This document shows positions 48,689 to 59,541 of a DNA stretch of 64,000 bases, in pieces (position 1 is the first letter of the stretch; each line of letters opens with the position of its first letter). The notes under the pieces were generated by a model, which saw only the letters and a list, made by a program, of their open reading frames with translations, had not been told where the DNA came from and did no database searches. The stretch is from Hydrangea macrophylla. Lineage: Eukaryota > Streptophyta > Magnoliopsida > Cornales > Hydrangeaceae. A program made the position numbers and the translations under genes. The stretch spans positions 34,698,218-34,762,217 of the forward strand of contig CM066982.1 of the NCBI GenBank assembly GCA_033977485.1, written 5' to 3'.

Positions 48689-48777
48689 GTGCGGCATTTG
48701 TTGAAGTGTTGCGCGACACTCTCTGAATGCCGCAGCGACAACCCGCGAGTGCCGCACAGCAGTCACAGACTGCCGCA
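48689..48777. repeat. palindromic ~21-bp array upstream of antisense gene B
   Basis: Units such as GCGCGACACTCTCTGAATGCC and CGCACAGCAGTCACAGACTGCC. It lies about 40 bp upstream of a TTATAC sequence (minus, near 48650) and 250 bp upstream of the gene B ATG. The 223 bp between the ATG and the array otherwise hold a pyrimidine-rich 5' UTR. Confidence 0.75.
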
Positions 48778-48783
48778 TTTTTA

Positions 48784-49905
48784 AGCGTGTGCTGCATTTG
48801 AGGCAGTTAAGAGATATTTTTTTTCCCTTAAAATTCAAATTGAGTCTTGAAATTTGCCCTTCTTTTGCAAATTCTCCCCCGATTTTATGAAATTAAAATT
48901 CTTTGGGCCCAATTAGTTCTCGATGCTAGAATTCGGTTTATTTTAGATCAATTTGACCCCTGTTTCAGGAATTTTTGAATACTGTGACTCCTGATTTTGA
49001 AAATTGAGAAGAATCTGAGTTTGTTTGACTCCAGAATATTTTGAATATGATTAACTCCTAAATTTTGAGAATATAACAGATTTATATTCCCGGTCCTTAC
49101 AACAGATTTGCATTGGCCCCGTTGGGAGTATAGCAGATTTATATTCCTGGTCCTCGCAACAAATTTGTGTTGGCCCCACTTTTGGGAGTATAACAGATTT
49201 ATATTCCTGGTCCTCACAACAGATTTGTGTTGGCCCCGCTTTTGGGAGTACAACAGATATATATTCCCGGTCCTCGCAACAGATTTGCGATGGTCAGTCT
49301 TCGAGAATTTTGTTTCTTTGACTACCGCATCATGCATCATACATCATGTAATAAACGCATGAAATAGAGCAAACATATCCGACAAAGCCGAGCGGCTACG
49401 GATTTTCAGAATAAATGCGTATTGACACCGGGGTCTAAATTGTAAAGCACCGCCCAGTCAATTACGTTCGTCCTTTCGGCAAGAATGGCCGCATATCTTA
49501 AAGAGAGTTAACATAAGCATTGAGTAGCATAAGGCATGAACTGCATCAAAATAGCAAGACTTTAAACCATTGCGTTTACATAATTCGAAAGCATGAAGCA
49601 TAAAATTGCATTGACAACCACCATTGTGTGGAGCATGTGCATCACAATAGGATAGGTGCATTCATACGTATGACTACTTGTGTCTGTGTGTTTGGTCCTT
49701 GCTCGAACAACATCTCGGTCTGATTCCCGAGCGGATATGTAGGCAGCTCACCATTGAGCATGACCGACTTGAACCTTGCTGCGCGCTTGTTCTTCTTTTG
49801 CAACGCATTTCGTTTTTACCTAAAATTTGACAGTTTGGTCAAAGGCTTGTCTTCACACAGGCTTCGACATTCACTTGTGACACGCGTTGCTCCACAAGCT
49901 CCGTC
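48784..49905 (+). other. Tat 3' UTR
   Basis: Noncoding region between the gene B promoter and the PPT. It carries the 60-bp tandem repeat (49069-49305), and near 49400-49560 a block that is the reverse complement of 4240-4390 in element A. Confidence 0.75.
49069..49305. repeat. 60-bp tandem repeat, four units
   Basis: Units begin AGTATAACAGATTTATATTC and continue with a TGGTCCTC(A/G)CAACA(G)ATTTG block. The four copies start near 49069, 49129, 49189 and 49249, with a few substitutions each. In-frame translations of ~84 and ~130 codons over this array are repeat artefacts. Confidence 0.95.
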
Positions 49906-49919
49906 GAAGAAGGGCAAAC
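49906..49919 (+). promoter_or_regulatory. Tat polypurine tract
   Basis: GAAGAAGGGCAAAC, immediately before the LTR C start. It corresponds to GAAGAGGGGCAAAC in element A. Confidence 0.85.
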
Positions 49920-50183
49920 TGTAGACACCCCAATTTTAACCAACCGTCAAATTTAGGAGAGCATCGTCTCCACGTCCGATGATGATAAGGACCAGAAGAT
50001 TTGAAGTATTCCAAGCTCTTCAGAAAGTTCTCCATACGCGATCAAATTTTCACAGAAAAAGGGAATACCAGGTGTTCAGGAAAATTCGGGTATAAAACAT
50101 CACTTTTGGAAAAATCTTCAAAATAAACCTTTTGAGAAGAAAAAGAAGAAAAAAAAGACCTAGAAGAGGAAATTTAACAAAAT

Positions 50184-50462
50184 GCGGCACACGACAGTGT
50201 CTGTGGCACTCCCATAGTGCTGTTGCAGTATTCATTGACTGCCGCTGACATTTCCCGATTGCCGTTTGCTTTAAAAGTCCGTATTTCGTGGTACAATACG
50301 TCTATGTATGCGGATAAAACAAAAAAAAAAATAATAAAGTAAGGTTGACAAAAATGCGACAATCAATAGTTTGCACGACACTTATTGAATGTCGCGACGG
50401 TTGTCACGAAGTGCGGTTGCGACAATCATTGACTGCCACAGAAAGTCTTTTGACTGCCGTTT
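50184..50462. repeat. palindromic ~21-bp array in Tat LTR C
   Basis: Two groups (50184-50269 and 50355-50462) of units such as GCAGTATTCATTGACTGCC, in the same relative positions as in LTR B and upstream of the TATA box at 50569. Confidence 0.75.
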
Positions 50463-50568
50463 GCTGTAGCAGTTTGCTTTTTTAGGAAGTACTCATTGTA
50501 CCACCAAATGCTGTATTTATAGCTATTTTTTTTACTTCGAATTCACTGAAATTACCTAGGTTTTTGTC

Positions 50569-50576
50569 TATATAAG
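50569..50576 (+). promoter_or_regulatory. TATA box of Tat LTR C
   Basis: TATATAAG, about 650 bp into the LTR and 107 bp after the palindromic array. The B copy reads TATATCAG and copy A has lost it. Confidence 0.6.
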
Positions 50577-52652
50577 GAGAGGTATCTTCATTGGAAAAGG
50601 GGACCAGAACCACACATTTTTGGGAGAGGGAATTTCAAGGAGAAAACAAAAAGAATTTTGGGATAAAGAGAGTTTGGAGAGCTTGAAGAGCTTGGAAGAC
50701 CTTCAAAATATAGAAGTTTGAGGACAGTTTGGAGGTGATCCTCTAATCTTAAGCTGTGCTTTCTTTCTCTTGAACCTCTAATCTTCAAATCATTTAGTTC
50801 TTCTTGATTAAGTTTTTTTTAAGTTTTGTTAGTAAACTTGGAAGTCTTAGCTTCCTAGTTCTTTTCATTCTTTTTTTTTGTTTATACTTCTCTCATGAGA
50901 TTCTTGGAGGTCCTCCATACCTCACTTGAATCTCATAAGCTTGATCTCTTAGTCTCATGTAATCTTATGCTTCAGATGGGAGTCAAAGTCGGTCATCTTT
51001 TATAAAAGAACAAGTAGATGAATCCAAACCCCCACCATGGTTTGGGTTCTCTAACTTGGAGTTTCATGGAATCTCTTTTATATTCCTTGAAAACTCATGA
51101 GTAATAGTCATGCTTGTTTGTACTTCTCTCTTGAGATACTTGGAGGTCTTCCATACCTCACTTGAATCTCATGAGTTTGATCTTTTAGTCTCATGTAAGC
51201 TTATGATTCATATGAGATTTAAAGTTGACCATCATTTTATCAAGAACAAGTAGATGAATCCAAACCCCCACCATGGTTTGGGTTTTCTAACTTGGAGTTT
51301 TCATGGAATCTCTTTTAAATTCCTTGAAAACTCATGAGTATTAGTCATCTTTTGGCCTCCAATGACCCTCAATAGAAAGGAGGGTTAGGTTTAGGATGAG
51401 TCAATATCCATGACTTGATGGATAGATGCAACAAAAAGATGATAAGTTCAATAGTGGTGCAGTGAAATCATGATCTTGTTTTGATCAAATATTTTTAATT
51501 AAATCTTGATATATTGGAATTGAATAAGACCACTTGGAATGTGTTCATAACACAAAGTTCTACCACTGTAATTTTTTTTAAGTGAGATCTTGTGGTTAAC
51601 ATGGTTTGATCATGAGTTTTGTAAAGCAATCATATTCTGTCCAGAATTTCAGAACAACAAGTCAGTTTCGAAATAAGTAATTTAGAACCTTAATCAAACA
51701 TTTTTTACCCCAAATATTTTTTTTATGACGTTTTTTGTGTTACTAAGATCCATTAAAAAGATCAAAGTAATTCTGATATTTTGTTTTACTATTTTTAAAA
51801 AATCGTACAAAATCTCTGGACAAAGATTTGTAAATCTCTGAGTTATGTCTGATTTTTACCTTTTTCCCCAGAGATTGGACCGTTGATCTTCGTTTTTTCT
51901 TTTTATGTTAGAAACTAGACTCATAGAGGCACCTTGTGTCCAAAAATCATCAAGATCAAATCATGGGAACCATGCCTTTTATTATTTTTTAAGTTCTAAT
52001 TTGCTCTCAGCAATTTTCAGAATTTTATCACAATTTTGACCAATCTTGTAAATATTTTCTATGACTTTGGGCTTTAACCATGCTTCAATAATGATTATTT
52101 AAGCTTAAATTTAGATGCCAAATGGTCCAAATCAATGAATAATCCAATAGCTTGTTCTTGTTTCCATGTAATCATGTACATTCATCCATGTAGATTGATA
52201 CTTATACTTAGAATTCTTGGTATGTCATTCCTTCTACTTGATAGCATTAAGCTAGACATTTAGAGATGGTCATTTGACATTGTATATCCTTTCTAAAGTA
52301 TGTGGACTAACCCTTTTTTTGTAGCGCCGACGAGGTACGATTTCTTGACTCTTCTCTAGCTTAATTATTTCTTAATTTTACTGATTTTTTGACCTCATGT
52401 GCGACACCTTAGAATTAAGATTTGCCTTATGTGTATATATGTGATTAAAGACCCTTTTATTAGGATTTATTCCTTTGTATGCATTACACGTTTAAACATT
52501 CGCGGCTGGATCCCGGGTAAATTTCCTAGTTCCCTAAACGCACATCATATTGTTTGCTAATCAAAATATGTGATTTTGAGTGATATTTTATCATTTGCAA
52601 TCTTACACCCTTCGGACATGCTTTTGTAATGTATATTTATATATCCACAATC

Positions 52653-52670
52653 TGGTGACTTTGCTGGGGA
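52653..52670 (+). promoter_or_regulatory. primer binding site of second Tat unit
   Basis: TGGTGACTTTGCTGGGGA. It differs from the PBS at 35467 by two C-to-T changes. Confidence 0.85.
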
Positions 52671-53713
52671 TCGAACCCAGAATCTCTGGTTTCGCAGACT
52701 AGAAATTTGATCAAGTATGTGTCAAGGGTCCCTTGTTGACCAAAACCCGGCCTTTGCATGATAACTTCTATAGAACCTTTCAAATCTTTGGAAAAATCTT
52801 TGATTAAGTTTATGTGCTAGGGAGTTTTAGTATGCCTAAAAGGGATTACTTGAGATGATGATGATGCTTGCTTGATAAAAGATGTTTAACCTCTTAATTA
52901 CTTTTGAGCAATTCCTCTTGATGTCCCATGACATTTGGGAATCTGCTTAATTTTTATTATAAGATTACATCTTTTATATCATGTTTAGCTAAGCATCATT
53001 GACCTTGTATGCATCTGAATTCATGAAAAATACGATGATAATCCAATCATGTAATCCTTCTACCCAAGGAATTTTCAATCCACCTTTGTAAGCAAGCAAT
53101 TCTTGCCATCTTTTCTACCGCTCTTTCAAAAGTTTTGAAGTTCAAAGCCCTAAAGAAATCTTTAATAAAGTATATTCAAAGGAAAAAACCAAAATTTTTT
53201 GGAATCATTTTTGGAAGAAATGCTTTTCGAATCAATTTCGATGCAAAATTTTTAAGAAAGATTTTCACATCCTCATTTTTAAATAAAAAGATTTAAAATC
53301 CTATAGAATTGTTTTGCAAGATCTCATCATGAATTTCAATTTTTTTTATTTTATATATCTGACCTTTGAAAGGGTAGTGTGGATCACAATGAGAGGTGAA
53401 ATTGGCGCATCTGACATGAGTAAGAATTTTACATGCTTATGTGTCCATTTGTTAGGGATAGAATTTTCTTTTCTTTCGCATGCAGAATAGGCACACATGC
53501 ACACATGCACACATGCATTGCATTCCGTGTGACATATGAACCATTCATGAAAAGTTTTACCAAGTATCTTTCAAAATTATGATGAAAAGAAATAATAAAG
53601 GGTTTTAAAAGTCATTAAAAATTCTTTTGTAGGGCAAAAATAACATCAAGTTCAGACACGGTCTGGTTTAGAGGTCCCACAGAGAGGTTAGTAAGAAAGG
53701 AAGGAAACACTGA
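52671..53713 (+). other. leader of second Tat unit
   Basis: Matches 35485-36731 but lacks about 210 bp (equivalent to roughly 35530-35735). Noncoding. Confidence 0.75.
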
Positions 53714-54668
53714 GATGGCAGACGAAAGGAATGATGGGGAAGTAGGATAATTAAGGACACTGCTAGAATAACAAGTAGAACAGATGAGGCGACAGGTTGA
53801 GAATATGAACCGAATGATAGTCATGATAGAGGCAATAGCACGCCCGCCACCAGTTGTGAATCCACTAATCAATGATCCTCCATTTAGGGAGGAAGGTTGG
53901 TATGATGACCCAGAGATGCCCAGGGCCGAGGTTCCCAGAGCAGAAAGGGAAAGGGTGGAAAGAGAAAAGACTGACAAAGAAAGGATAATGACCGAGAATA
54001 TCGAGAAGTTAGAAAGGGTAATGCATAAGGCTCAAGGGATCGACACTTATCTGATGGAGTTAAAAGGGTTGTACGATGGAGTCTGCGAGACGCTGCCCTT
54101 CGGTTTCAAAATGCCAGTTCTTGACAAGTTTGATGGAACAGGGAATCCATGCAGTCATGTGAGGATGTGTATTGGAGCTTTCCAACTGACTGGGCTGAGC
54201 ACTGCCATGATGGCGGTCCTATATCAACAAACCTTAACTGGAGATACCTTATCTTGGTATCTCACTCTCGATCGAAGCAAAACCCAGATCTAGGAAGATG
54301 TGACCAAAGTATTCGTGGCGTAGTATGAGTACAACCATGACTTGAATGTCACAGTCTAGAATTTGGAGACCACTAGACAGGGAAACAAGGAGTCGTTCGC
54401 TGAGTATTTGAGCTGGTGGAGGGAAAAGGCAGCCAAGATGGTACAGAGTCCATCCGAGAAAGATCAGATTCGAATGTTAATGAAGAATCTTCAGCCCGTC
54501 TACCAAGAGAAGATGAGATTCCAATCGATCAACACCTTCGCTGAGGTTTTTGACGTAGGAACAAGGATAGAGGATGCGATCCAAGAAGGGGTAATCAAGA
54601 AGGAAGAACAGCTGAATCGATATAGGAGGCCAAATTATGGGTCGAATGGAGGACATTCGAGAGGTCAC
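53714..54668 (+). pseudogene. gag: second Tat gag, truncated
   Basis: MADERNDGEVG then TAA and another stop, followed by a 169-codon open stretch with VLDKFDGTGNPCSHVRMCIGAF, the capsid segment deleted from the first copy. After further TAG codons (for example VFVA-stop-YEY) a 120-codon stretch contains NKESFAEYLSWWREKAAKM and the NYGSNGGHSRGH end. The gene stops abruptly at 54668, where homology to 37628 ends; the rest of the unit is deleted. Confidence 0.9.
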
Positions 54669-54686
54669 TATACTTCCCAACAAGAT
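54669..54686. other. 18-bp templated filler at the Tat/copia junction
   Basis: TATACTTCCCAACAAGAT is identical to 56167-56184 in the copia gag, in the same orientation. It sits exactly between the last base of Tat gag homology (54668; one further base is ambiguous) and the point where the copia pol sequence interrupted at 14868 resumes (54687). Confidence 0.8.
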
Positions 54687-56400
54687 TACTGGATGTGGAA
54701 TCTCAACCTCCCCACCCTCGCTTAAAGATGGTATGTTGTCTTTAACATCCTCCATCATAGAGGTCAAGATATCTCTTCGTACTACCAATCCTGAGGAAGT
54801 CATTATCAATATCATGTGACGCCATTTCTGTCATTCCTATACCCAATTGTTCATCATACGTAACATAGCCTTTCGAGTTATTAGAATACCTTATAAAGAT
54901 ATGCTTTCTAGCTCTTGGTCTTAGTTTCTTGCACTTATGCGAAGTATAGTGAGCATAACCTCCTGAGCCCCACCGGCGCAGATGCTCCAAAGTGAGCTTT
55001 TTGCCTTTTCATAGCTCATAAGGGGGGTAAATGGAACTGACTGAGAAGAGGCACTCTAGTATATAGGCAACAATCAAGAGTACATCCCCTCAAAACAACA
55101 TTGGAAGGTTGATTTGCGCCATCATAGTCCTAGCCATATCTAAAAATGTCCTATTCTTTCTTTCTATAACACCATATTGTTGTGGAGTTTCCAGAATAGG
55201 ATGTTGTCTACGTTTCCCCTTTTTTCTTCACACAGTTCCCTGAACTGATTAGATAAGTACTCACGATTCTCATATCGCGTGAAATTATCTATATAAGTGA
55301 GAAAATGAGAGGCGCCCTATGACGTGCCTTTACAACCATAGGTCCACAGATATCTGAGTGAACTAGCTCTAATAGCCTCTCCAAAAGACTTTCGGCATGC
55401 TTTGCCAACTAAGCAAGACTCACACATAGGTAGGTCAACCTTAGCGAGTGGGCCCAAAAGGGCTTCTCGAGCTAATCAAGTCCTCCTATCACATCCTATG
55501 CGTTCAAGTCCAGCATGCCATGTCTCAGAATAAATGAATAGTAGAGGAAACTAGAGTTTATTAAAAAGAATCCTTAAGTAGTTATCCCTAGATAACCATG
55601 TCCCAGTAACACTACCACCCAAAAATATCCATCCTATTACCACCGAATTGGAAAAACGCCTTCAACTACGTTCTCCCACCTTGCTAGCGTTAGGCACAAA
55701 CTTGCTAGCCCCACCCTACCTCTTGGCAAGTGTACTCTTACCATTGTGTTTAGGCCCACTATCCTTGGACTCACTTCCACTTATGAAAGTTGTGGTAACG
55801 AGTATAGCAATACGGTTCACCTTACCTTTTGGCGCTCCATATTTAGCTCAGCGTGTCGAGAACTGTCAAAAACAAAATTTAACATTTTCCATTGTGGATC
55901 ATGATTTGTTTTCTGTAGACCCGGGAATCAAGCAAAGAACTAATCATAGCCTGAAACTGTAGTTCGCCAGTAAAGATATTCCCATTAATCTGAAATCAAG
56001 AATCATACTTGACATCGGCCTTAGATGTGATGTTCAGTCATCGTATACTTGGTAAGTTTCCTTTACTTTCCCGAACTTCATAACTAGACACTCAATCTAG
56101 TAGTGAATGTGTCACATAAATCAATTTCGAGCTGATCCCACAATACTTTGGCTATTGGGTTGTACTTATACTTCCCAACAAGATCATGGTGGATGTTGCT
56201 TATCACAAAGCGCGTGCTATGATCCTTCTCGAGCCAAGTGTTATAGGCTTTCAAGGTTATAACGATGTTAGACCTGAGGCCCATTACTCGGTTGAATAGA
56301 TTAGACCATAGAATAAGTCTAAAGCCTATAAGCTCTTACTTATTCTATAGGTGTTATTTTGCATTGCCATATTATACATAAATTAGTCCTTTTTAAACTT
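54687..56400 (-). pseudogene. pol: copia gag to integrase remnant
   Basis: Minus strand. The gag portion (about 56380-56084) shows LILWSNLFNRVMGLRSN, then NTWLEKDHSTRFVISNIHHD and KVLWDQLEIDLCDTFTTRL, a UBN2-type copia gag. A decayed middle follows. The integrase zinc-finger end is CESCLVGKACRKSFG (near 55420), with core pieces LVHSDICGP and YIDNFTRYENREYL in shifted frames. The C-terminal HLRRWGSGGYAHY and RARKHIFIRYSNNSKGYVTYD motifs lie at 54990-54850. Reading continues to EIPHP at 54690, where the Tat insertion breaks it; RT and RNase H are at 13450-14868. Confidence 0.85.
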
Positions 56401-58288
56401 GTTATCTTTGTAAAGATTAATAGGGTGTGGTCTGAAAAACATTTGAGAACATGCGCAAGAAAATGGCATTATTATTTGCACATTTTGTAAAGTTTGTTTT
56501 AAAATCTAATTACAAATGAATTTTCCCATTCATCATCGAATCCTCCAAGACGTTGTCCACCTTAAATCCTATTAGTGTGGTCAAAAGTGATGTCTACAAT
56601 GCTTTGTTCATATATATACACAAAAACAACCTTAAACATACATCATGAGGATACAAACTCCATAAATTGTCAATTAATTATCCATTCATTTGATCCAGAT
56701 TAATGCATTAATCACATACACCAAGCACTCATGTGGTCTATTTAAAAATGAATAGACTAATCCATCACTCCATTTAAGGAGGAGGATCAGAGGTCTCGGG
56801 TCATCCAACTACAAACAACAGTAACTAAAGTATGACCAACAAAACAGTGAGCCTCTACGAAATAATAAAATTTGTAATAAAATATATAATTATTGTACAG
56901 CCCAGATAGCTCCCATAAGCCAAGCAAAATCAATGAAAAAATCCTGAATTTTTTTCACTAATTTTAACACAATTTTAGGTCTTAAAACATATTTTAAAAT
57001 CAATTCATAAAGGGCTTTTAAATAAAACCTTACGGAAAAATTTAAATACCTGAAAAACTGATTTTTCATTATAAATAAAGAATTTTTAGAATTTTATCAA
57101 GGCCCAAATAAAATTTTTGAATCAATTTAACAAATAAATTGATCTAGTTAAACAAAATAACTATGGGCAACCAAGTTCCCAAAAATAAAAAAAAATTTAA
57201 GGAATTTTGTCTCAAACGAGTTTCAGTGGTCTAATATGGTGTGCTAAACACCCCATATTAATTTCAAAAATTAATAGTCTATTTTGGCTATTTTAAGCAA
57301 TAAAAAAATATGTCCATAAGCATAAATTTTATGCTCTAAAAGACCAAAACAAAAATGAGACAAGTTACAAAAAAGAATTTTTTAAGTCCCGAATCGCTGT
57401 TCAAAAACACTATTTATTAGATTCAAGAATTAACAACTTCGTTTGTTATATTTTAAGCAATTAATATCGCACACTTAACACAATATATGCTCTAAAATAT
57501 ATCACTAAAAGAGAGAAAATTCACTATAAATTTCTCAAGCTACCATTAGTGTGCTAAACATATTATGTTAATTCCTTGAACTAATAATCAATAAAAAAAC
57601 ATTTTAAGCAATTTAATATCTGTACAAAAACACATGATTATATGCTCTAAAATATTAATACAATTTAGATAATTTACCAAAAATTATCTATGGATCCCAT
57701 AAAATTTTATACGCTCTCAAAATAGTGTCCCTTATGTCCTTTATTAATTACAAAAATTTATAATGTATTATGGCTATTTTAAGTAATTAATAAATATCCA
57801 TAAACATTAATTATATGCTCTAAGATACCATAAATACATAATAATTTAAACAAAAATTATCATAGAGTCTCTTACAATGTACTGAATACTATATATTAAT
57901 TTCAAAAATTAACATTCATTTTTGGATAGTTTAAGCAATTAAAAACACATTTAAAATATATATTTTATGCTCTAAAATACCAAAAACAATGAAATAATTT
58001 ACCATAAAATTATTTCTGGTCCCACTCAGTGTCCTTAATGTAGGAAAAATAAAAAATTAAATTTCCACATTTTTCTAGAATTTAAATAGTTTAAAACATT
58101 AAAAACTATATATTTTTTATAACAGAAATTGTTTTAAATACAAAACAATTAAATAATATTCTGGAAATTTTTTATAAAAAGCATATTAAAATACTACGAC
58201 CGGGGAAAGACTCACACACGCTGGAGATGGACCCCCCACGCCGCTGCAGCCACCGGAGTAGGCCACACGCGTCGCCTGCACGTGTGGG
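56401..58288 (-). other. copia leader, with a degenerate repeat array
   Basis: AT-rich and noncoding. Most of it (57180-58090) is a diverged tandem array. The last ~90 bp before the CACTA element (58195-58288) are GC-rich. Confidence 0.55.
57180..58090. repeat. degenerate ~155-bp tandem array
   Basis: The phrase TTATGCTCTAAAATACC recurs near 57331, 57489, 57631, 57813 and 57967. A GTGCTAAACA...ATTAATTTCAAAAATTAA block recurs between these. Spacings are about 140-180 bp. The units are strongly diverged, so the array is old. Confidence 0.65.
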
Positions 58289-59541
58289 CACTACAACAAA
58301 GCAGACTTTTATAAATATATTTAGGCCAAATGGAAAATGTCAAATAAATGTAGATACAAACAATGTTAAATGGAGCTAACATATAACAAATCAAATGAAA
58401 TTTTCACCATGAAGTTTACTATGTGCGAGAGTGGGTATGTATTAAGTGCACCAACACTCAAACAAGCACTCATGGATACATATCATTTAGGATAGACTGA
58501 AAAAGGCCTACCTTATCATAGCATCATTTGTAAAATACTCCAATAGATTAGCAATGCCATGTGGCATGCCTTCTACATTACTATCTATATATGTATAGAT
58601 ATATGTATATGTATATGTATATATATTTGAAGGGTAAAATAGTTATTTTATAAATATATTTAGGCCAAATGGATCCTACCATTGGATCCAGAATGTCGAA
58701 AAACCTAAGCGTAGGTCACTCCGTATAAATTGATAATTCTAACAATGTTAACTTCTTATATGTAAGTTGCAAAGGCAATTTGGTCATTTACCATATATAT
58801 GTTTTTTAACTCCCCAAATAGTCTTAATATTTGAATGAGTTCATAGCATCCGACTACGTTCAATTCTAGTTTAGTCTTAACAAGTTATGGCATTTTGAAG
58901 TATAAATGGCAAAATGTTCATTTTACAAATAGATTCATACCAAATGGACTCAGCCATTAAATCCTGAACCTCGAATAACTTTTGGGTATGTCACCTTGTG
59001 TTATTTGAAGACATGATTTTTTTAATTTATTAAAGGTAAGATCTAAGGGCAATTTGGTCATTTTGTTATTATATATTTTTTTGGTCTCAGCGCTTATTTT
59101 ATTGCCAATTTCAAAAAAATGAAAAAAAAAAAAAAAAAAACCAAAACAAAATGGTAATCAAACAGACCCATAACTATTTTGGTCATAAATAAAAACATAG
59201 CTATTTGTGGCGCATGTATTGCGCCACAAATAACCACTCAACTATTTCTGGCGCACATATTGCGCTATAAATAACCACTCCACTATTTTCGGCGCACATA
59301 TTGCGCCATAAATAACAACTCCATTATTTCTGGCACAATGTGCGCCATAAATAACCATTCCACTATTTGTGGCGCATATATGCGTCATAAATACAAATAT
59401 TTGACGAGTTTTGCTATTTATTTACGACCTAAAATTTAGCGTCGCAAAAAAAAAAAGATGCGTCACAAATAACTAGTACTTGTGACGCGTATCGGGCACC
59501 ACAAATACTGTGCGCCATAAAAAGTCCCGTTTGTTGTAGTG
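58289..59541. mobile_element. nonautonomous CACTA (En/Spm-like) element
   Basis: The left end CACTACAACAAAGCAGACTTTT and the inverted right end CACTACAACAAACGGGACTTTT form terminal inverted repeats. The flanking triplets are GGG and GGT, an imperfect 3-bp duplication. The right subterminal region (59190-59530) has many direct and inverted copies of TTTGTGGCGCA / TGCGCCATAAATA words. A diverged direct duplication (about 58630-58830 and 58900-59090, each with TTTAGGCCAAATGG-like and GGCAATTTGGTCATTT motifs) fills the middle. There is no transposase ORF. It lies in the copia leader. Confidence 0.8.

Larger units (their letters stand above)
49920..52649 (+). mobile_element. Tat LTR C (shared by two internal regions)
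   Basis: TGTAGACACC at 49920 to ATCCACA at 52649. It has PPT and 3' UTR on its left and PBS, leader and gag on its right, so it is the 3' LTR of the first unit and the 5' LTR of the second. Relative to B it lost ~270 bp between a TATATTTATATA stretch and the terminal TATCCACA, which share short TAT homology. Confidence 0.9.
14869..54668 (+). mobile_element. Tat/Ogre-like Ty3 element, tandem form, inserted in copia
   Basis: Structure: LTR B (14869-16938 plus 34852-35463, split by the Athila insertion), PBS, gag, protease, RT, RNase H, aRNase H, INT, two antisense PMD genes, PPT, LTR C, then a second PBS, leader and gag that stops at 54668. The second unit lacks everything after gag and has no terminal LTR. 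A deletion repaired with an 18-bp filler joined it back to the copia target. The left flank is CCTAC; the right flank resumes at TACTGG, so only TAC of a target duplication survives. Lineage evidence is the PBS, the DNGSALNV protease, the extra RNase H and the antisense genes. Confidence 0.85.

Noticed and set aside
48537..48797. 86-codon Cys/Ala-rich minus frame
   Set aside because: It overlaps the gene B palindromic array and 5' UTR; the Cys pattern comes from repeated GCCGC/TGCCG words.
48948..49362. Repetitive 130- and 84-codon frames (YSQK.GQHK..VRT pattern)
   Set aside because: Frame-maintaining translations of a 60-bp tandem repeat; unit length divisible by three makes them look like protein repeats.
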